From Owenia fusiformis (Eukaryota; Annelida; Polychaeta; Sabellida; Oweniidae), in contig CAIIXF020000002.1 of NCBI GenBank assembly GCA_903813345.2, positions 9,980,650 to 10,044,649 of the forward strand: a DNA stretch of 64,000 nucleotides, given 5' to 3'. Both the position numbers and the translations under genes were made by a program. Shown here in pieces: positions 58,663 through 64,000 of the stretch. Each line of letters opens with the position of its first letter. Within the stretch, counting starts at the first letter, position 1. The notes below the pieces were generated by a model. It was not told the DNA's origin. It searched no databases and saw nothing but the letters and a program-made list of their open reading frames with translations.

Positions 58663-58704
58663 GGGGGGGGGGTGCGATCATTCACGAATCGCACCCCCCC
58701 CCCT
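58663..58704. repeat. Poly-G/poly-C hairpin
   Basis: A G run followed by TGCGAT, nine loop bases CATTCACGA, then ATCGCA and a C run. The stem is about 16 bp and entirely complementary. Confidence 0.85.
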
Positions 58705-58794
58705 GGTTACGCCTATGTGTTAAAACTTTACACAATATCAATATTTAAAACTGTATCTTGTAAGTGGCTTATTAAGCATCAGATCAATCACTAA

Positions 58795-59114
58795 GAACCC
58801 CTCTTATCTGCCGTTTGCGTTTGGAAGGATAAAGGTGGTAGGTACGGAAGATTTCGAACGGAATGCGTGACATTTACGTAATTGGCGTGAAAAGTCTGAA
58901 CGAAATGCGTACATTTTTTTCCGGCGTTCGTATTTTTGCTGTGTAGACGATCTTTTTTAGAAATTTTCCTACAGAAATATTTTTGCTTGACAATTACCAG
59001 GTAAAATGCGTATTTGCGTGACATTTTCTGTCACGCAAAAATAACTGGCGTGACTTCAAATTCTTCAGCAAATGTGTGACAAATACGCAAATTGCGGGAC
59101 AGTTGACAGGCCTG
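58795..59114. repeat. Inverted partial copy of the hAT-like element
   Basis: The complement of 59114 downward matches 56891 onward (CAGGCCTGTCAACTGTCCCG, then CAATTTGCGTATTTGTCAC and CTGAAGAATTTGAAGTCACG) for about 280 bases with moderate divergence. The inner end is ill defined. Confidence 0.75.
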
Positions 59115-60040
59115 AATCTTTATGACATATCCCTTCACCAGGGCCTACACCAATATTCTTAACACCACTTATTAAAGGATGCATGCATCAAGGGGTAGAC
59201 ATCATTCAAAAGACATAAACATGACCGGGTCGGTCAGGGGAAGGTTTGCATACGATGCAATTTGTACATGCAAGCTCATTTTTCACATATAAATTAATAA
59301 AGTCGATTCCTTGGGAATACGTTATTGGGTTTATAAGCGTAACGAGGAGAAGCGGTGGGTTCGCACCCCCTCCTACAAGCAATAAAAGGTACCATAAGGT
59401 AGAGGAAGAAAAGAGCATTAAATTGATTTTTTGTTTGAAGCTTCTAGCTCAGGTTTGAAGGAAGTTGCATCATTTTCGTAAAAATTCAAAACTAATTTTT
59501 TTTGCCTCATTTATGTCACGATCGCACCCCCGACTGAAAACCTAAAATATTTTGGTGATTGCATCACCCCTCCCCCCGACTGAAAGCTGGCTACGGCCCT
59601 GGGGTTTTATCGAAAACTATATCGTCAACATTTTATCATTATGCGGAAAGTCCAATATGAAATCTTAAATGGTAAATATGTTGCATTTATGGAGGGAATT
59701 CCACTGTAAACTATAATGTGAATGTTTGATATGAATACTTCCATACAACCATCAATATCCATTCTTTTGAAATAAGATGTTACAACAAAGGGAATATTGA
59801 AAACTACAGTGGTAAGAGCATCTTTCTGACTGCTAATTATGTGTATCAACATTTTGATTGCACCTCAGCTGGAGATTAAATCTTATAATAATTTGATCAA
59901 AGGGATTGTAATTTTCCCCAATTCGCTTATCTATGTTACAATCTGTATACTTGTTATATTGTGAGCGGTATGTGTTGATAAACCAAAAAGATATGTTTTT
60001 TGGATATCAACATTTAGAAAAAAGTGTAAGATACCATTCT
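59115..60040. other. No gene seen
   Basis: Contains C-rich remnants near 59365 and 59525-59600 (CGCACCCCCGACTGAAA, ACCCCTCCCCCCGACTGAAA) that look like an old repeat tail. ORFs are short. Confidence 0.4.
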
Positions 60041-60349
60041 ATATGTTTATCTTAGTGTTTAGCATAGGTAAGAATGGGGGATGGGCTGGCGGGGGTCCGT
60101 CTTTGAATAATTCCAAGGGGTTCATATATTATCACAATTTTGCTACAAAATCACTTGAAATCAAAATCAAAATCGAAGAATTCCTTGCCCCGTGTGTTCA
60201 CCATTCACCCGGGGGTTCACACTCGGCTCAGGTGGGGTACCTTTTTTACATTTGGTATGTCAAGCCAATGGACCCACATTTTAAGACAGATGTTTCCATT
60301 TTCAGGTATAAGAATCGGTGTGGAAAATATGTTACCCCTCAATTGTGGT

Positions 60350-60575
60350 ACGGCATTGGTCCCGGGGCATTGGTCTAGTTGTTACACATATCCTTCATTT
60401 GAGGTTGTTTTATGATCATTTTACTCAAAGATCTGCCTTCTTCTCGGGGCATTCGATATTTCGAATGGCCTTGGTCTTATATTCTGGATATTTGGTACCC
60501 GGGGGTATGGCATTGGTTCTATATTTGGATGTTTGACATGGCATTGGTCTTGTGTTTGGACATTTGATATGGCTT
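60350..60575. repeat. Degenerate short tandem repeat GGCATTGGTCTTATATTTGGA
   Basis: About four loose copies of ATGGCATTGGTYYTATATTTGG followed by ATRTTTGAYATGG. Two upstream copies are more diverged. Overlapping frames at 60043-60536 carry no recognisable domain. Confidence 0.55.
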
Positions 60576-60618
60576 TTTGGGGTTTATTTTAGTTTGTATG
60601 AGAACACATTTAATGCCA

Positions 60619-60630
60619 CCCCCCCCCCCC
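60619..60630. repeat. Poly-C tract
   Basis: One of several C or G runs of ten or more in the right part of the window; others are near 61069, 61410 and 61671 (G run). Confidence 0.85.
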
Positions 60631-60651
60631 CAAATTACAAATCTACATCTA

Positions 60652-60785
60652 TTCTCTCTATCCCAAAGGTGGATCGGAAGCATGAAAAACAGATGCAGAC
60701 TCGGGACAGTTGCAAGGGGGGCTATAATGGAGAAATTCGTTTTGATTTTGAGTCTAACTGAAATATTTTGTCACAAATATTAATT
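60652..60785 (+). repeat. Dispersed repeat shared with 820-955
   Basis: See 820-955. This copy has CCCAAAGGTGGATCGGAAGC, then AAAACAGATGCAG and TGAAATATTTTGTCAC. It lies directly after a poly-C tract. Confidence 0.45.
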
Positions 60786-62330
60786 AAATACGCAAATAGC
60801 CTGTTTTATTAAATGAGACTAGGGCAAAAAATCTATTCATTAAATCTAAAGCCTAGACGATATCTTCTGTAATCAAGGTGGTTTTGGTACACTTCCGCAA
60901 TTATAAAAACAAAAACATAGACTAAGTTATTAATCTTTTGTTATCATATCAGATTAAGTCAGTTTTGTCTCCGATTGTTATGCAGGTGTGTGTATCGACT
61001 CCAGTGAACAACATTAAGTGAATCAATCCTTGAAATTCCCAAATTCATTCCAAATTCTGGCCGTTAACCCCCCCCCCTCCCCCATGTCTCTTAATTACAT
61101 TTATTTTGCAAATGGTATATAAATTATAGATTAAAATATTTCATTTTCGAATTGCACAAAGGGCAACATGTGAAGATAAAACCGCGATCCTAAAGCTACT
61201 TGCGAAACAAAGTGGTTTATGGTCCCCAATATCATTATTATATTAATACCAATACAATGTACCTCTATCAATATCATAAATTCACTCCTTTTTAATATCA
61301 ATAGTCAAACAAATTAAGCAGTATGCTACAGTTGGTTATCAATCGGAGTTCACGACCTATTGATTACTCTTTAATACAAAATTTAACCATTTTAGAATGG
61401 GTAACTCACCCCCCCCCCCCCGTCCATGTCCATGAAGTGCGTAGACTGACATAATAGTGTCATTTATTAATTAAACATCACTGATTTATGTTGAGACATT
61501 CAGTGCGATTATTTCATTTCTTTGTTCAAAAAGTTAAAGCACCATTTAAATACATATTTTTATCACACAAAAGGGGCAGAATACTTGACCTTGTATCAAT
61601 TCATATCCCGATAATTCTTTACAAGGGAATGTTTCTTATTAAAACATAAGCAGCGCCTAGGCGTCGATTGGGGGGGGGGGTCAATCCAGTGTTCTCAGGC
61701 TATGTACAGCCAAGTATCCTATTTATGTAAAAACCCTACATACCCGAATCACAATCAGACAATTAATTAGTATATTTGCTGTGTCTAGCAATTGATCATA
61801 GAATTAGATGTTGCGAAAACTATGGGAACTTGTACCTGTCTGTTTATGGATAGGCTGGGAAAGAACAGCAGAGAGAATGGTACATTCAATTGAATATGCT
61901 TGTTTTGCCCAATTGTGTATTAAAATGCCCCTCATTTATCATATGTATGGTCACAAGTTAAGTCGGCGATAATTTGTATTGACTTAACTTGAAACAAATT
62001 ACTCCGAAATCCAAATACTCATCGAAAAGCAAGGTTATCTTTATATTAAGCTAATACAAAATAAATATATAAATAGGCCTGGTGTATCAGTGTTTTCAAA
62101 GTTTATTGCACGTTTTATCCTTGAAATTGCCAAAATGTTTAAATAAGTCAATGTGTCAGCGTACATACAAAATAGTCTGTTTAATATTTGCTACATGTAC
62201 TTGTTCCAAACAGTCTGCGAAAGAATGATTAAAAAATATATCAATTAAAAGTATCAGAGAAAATACTTGCAATCGTTAAAATACTGTATGTATTGCTATT
62301 GGTAATTAGGTTAGTTGTTTACACATAATT
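60786..62330. other. No gene seen
   Basis: AT-rich, with poly-C tracts near 61069-61082 and 61410-61422 and a poly-G run at 61671-61680. No ORF above 60 codons. Confidence 0.4.
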
Positions 62331-62339
62331 ATGTTGTTC

Positions 62340-62552
62340 AGTGTGCCAAGAGAGTGTCAAGAGATTCCATTAATTGTCACAGGGTGTGTAAAGACTTTTT
62401 GACATGGTCTTTACACGTCTTTGCACTGCATGTGCCAAGAAGTGCAAAGAGGTGTAAAGAGTTGAATTCATCGCGTGTCAAGAGGTGTAAATAATTGGCA
62501 CGTCTAGAAACCCGGCGTGTAAAGACCAGTTTCTAGACGTGTCAAGAGTTGG
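62340..62552. repeat. Cluster of GTGTMAAGA motifs with a 13-bp hairpin
   Basis: About ten copies in both orientations of GTGTCAAGAG, GTGTAAAGA or GTGCAAAGA within 210 bases. CACGTCTAGAAAC (62499-62511) and GTTTCTAGACGTG (62529-62541) form a perfect 13-bp stem enclosing GTGTAAAGACC. No known family recognised. Confidence 0.7.
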
Positions 62553-63730
62553 AATCCCATATTTCACGCAGTGTGGTAAGATGATGCTAAAATCTTGATA
62601 TGCTATCATCTCCACAGGCACTTTTCACCAGGCACTGTGCTTAGTAGGACCATGGAGTGTGCCTACTTTGCGCCCAGATGACGACTTGGGCCTAGATGAA
62701 AACCTCTGTCCACCCTACACAAATGATTTCGAACCTTGGCCTGAAAAACTTGTCTACTCTTAGATCCAGCCATTGGATGATTTGAGGCAATTTTCATCAA
62801 GTTTAAAAGGGTATTCTAATCTAAGTGTGACATATGTAAAACCAAATAAATGTGAATCTTCTAAATAATTCTAAAATGTACCTTTATGCAGCCAGTAAAA
62901 AAACCCATATAATCTCTTCGCCTGCCCTATCAAGAGTGCCACTACATATATGTAGCTGTAGCAAAGAAAAGATAATTGGCTTGATTGCCTTGAATTCACT
63001 GTGGGCTATTTGACTGTACAATTAAGTTGACTGGCTTGCCTCTAAAGCATTTAAAGGCTAATGTCCAATTAAATGGTGATTTTATTAAAAACATGGGTTA
63101 CATAAGCACGGCTCAGTTTAAATGAGAACATAATTTGGCCCAAAGTCTGTATAAAATTTCAAATCCCTTTACAAAGTTCGATTTCTATGAGAGTACATAA
63201 GGCCATGTACATGTATAAATCGATTTTCCTTATTAACTTGTGTAAGCAAAATTGGAAGTAACCCCAGAGTTATTGATGCACAGATATCATGCATACATCA
63301 TTTTGATTGGTAGAAGGTATTCTAGGATATCACATCTTCTTTCTCCAAGCATGACAAATCTGAACTGAGTATTCATTCCCACTTGCATTGGAGAGTCTAA
63401 GAAATGAGAGCACTGCTACGGAGTATGAGACCTGTCAATCATTGTAATTATAAAGGAGCACGTCAAAAGTTCAATGTAGCCAAAAAAGCCATATATTATC
63501 ACCAGTCACCCCCTCCTCTCGTTGAAGATCTAATAGCAAAGGTATCGCCAAAATGAATCAATGTAGAATAAAACAAATGTATGTATAATGAAGAAATAAA
63601 TATAGAATAAAAAATCGATATGTTTTTGTAATATTGTGTTCACTTAAGATTAAAAATCCAATTGTCACTATCACTTTCATTTTTCAACAAATATAGTGTC
63701 ACGTGACATGTGACGCGGGGTAGTCAATTT
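62553..63730. other. No gene seen
   Basis: AT-rich single-copy-looking sequence. A small CAAATG..TGTGAC neighbourhood shows no ORF or repeat of note. Confidence 0.4.
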
Positions 63731-63734
63731 AGCT

Positions 63735-63930
63735 GCCCTGTCAACCCTCACGCATTAGGCGTGATTGTCAGGCATTTGCTGAAAAAATATAAATCACGCA
63801 TCAATTTAGCGTGTATGATCAAATATCACGCAAATCACGCATTTTGTTGATATTTTTAAAAATCTTTTTTGTGAAATGCCGACACGGTAAAATACCAACG
63901 GCGAAAAACTGACCAATGAATGTATATCAA
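63735..63930. repeat. Third, diverged member of the hAT-like family
   Basis: CCCTGTCAACCCTCACGCAT, then GGCATTTGCTGAA and repeated TCACGCA motifs, parallels 56891-57010 but with strong divergence. It extends towards the window end; its far end is not in the window. Confidence 0.55.
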
Positions 63931-64000
63931 CATATGCACCTGTTCTAACCTCAGAAAATAGCCAAAATCCACCATATGATTGTCTGAAATCTACCAATCC

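Noticed and set aside
58291-58694. ORFs of 122 (plus) and 82 (minus) codons
   Set aside because: They overlap a palindrome on opposite strands; symmetry keeps both open.
60043-60536. Three overlapping plus-strand ORFs of 72-111 codons
   Set aside because: All three frames are open in a C/G-rich degenerate repeat; no domain seen.

Overview
This is a eukaryotic window, almost certainly from an animal and probably a marine invertebrate. It is AT-rich and has no operons. It holds one full non-LTR retrotransposon reading frame, many short cut-and-paste transposons with clear target-site duplications (TSDs), and several large unrelated satellite arrays. The satellite tRNA-like motif matches metazoan tRNA-Gly(GCC) in its A box and D arm. 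I cannot name the species. I find no host protein-coding gene that I would defend; a few exon-like fragments are listed with low confidence.

Layout. Positions 1-36832 are two tandem copies of one segment: copy 1 (1 to about 13930) and copy 2 (14468 to about 36832), joined by a 424-bp spacer. Each copy has a single-copy leader (1-1009; 14468-15397), then a long array of about 140-bp units derived from a tRNA-Gly gene (minus strand), then an array of about 190-bp units. A TTAA-targeting DNA transposon sits in the second array in both copies. The copies differ by clean insertions. Copy 1 alone has a TA-flanked TIR element (2886-3988). Copy 2 alone has a LINE with an intact 1137-residue endonuclease/reverse-transcriptase ORF (24085-27498), plus two TIR elements with 5-bp TSDs nested in the TTAA element (32468-33605 and 33753-35392). 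The second of these starts with CACGGTG, resembling a Transib/RAG heptamer.

36833-49300 holds a coding-looking minus-strand fragment, a 110-125 bp satellite (37270-39400), three consecutive foldback palindromes (40664-41223), a piggyBac-like element with its own GC box and splice donor (42001-42549), a 9-bp-TSD foldback element (43025-43212), remnants of the 190-bp satellite, a 122-bp satellite with a dimeric higher-order repeat (46689-48030), and a third copy of the TTAA element (48726-49297).

49300-64000 holds a 158-bp satellite with 18-bp subrepeats (51930-53060), a fragment of the CACACTACCC element (53544-53972), an exon-like sequence that also occurs at 44548, a 39-bp minisatellite (54315-55620), a hAT-like element (56891-57392), an almost fully palindromic 545-bp element with an 8-bp TSD and an ORF (57411-57955), poly-C tracts, and a cluster of GTGTMAAGA motifs (62340-62550).

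The most unusual feature is the tRNA-derived satellite: roughly 120 units, most of them keeping a Pol III A box, a B box, a complementary acceptor stem and a T5 terminator, while the anticodon stem is lost. Two unrelated transposons inserted at the same phase of this unit, 23 bp beyond the tRNA-like 3' end.
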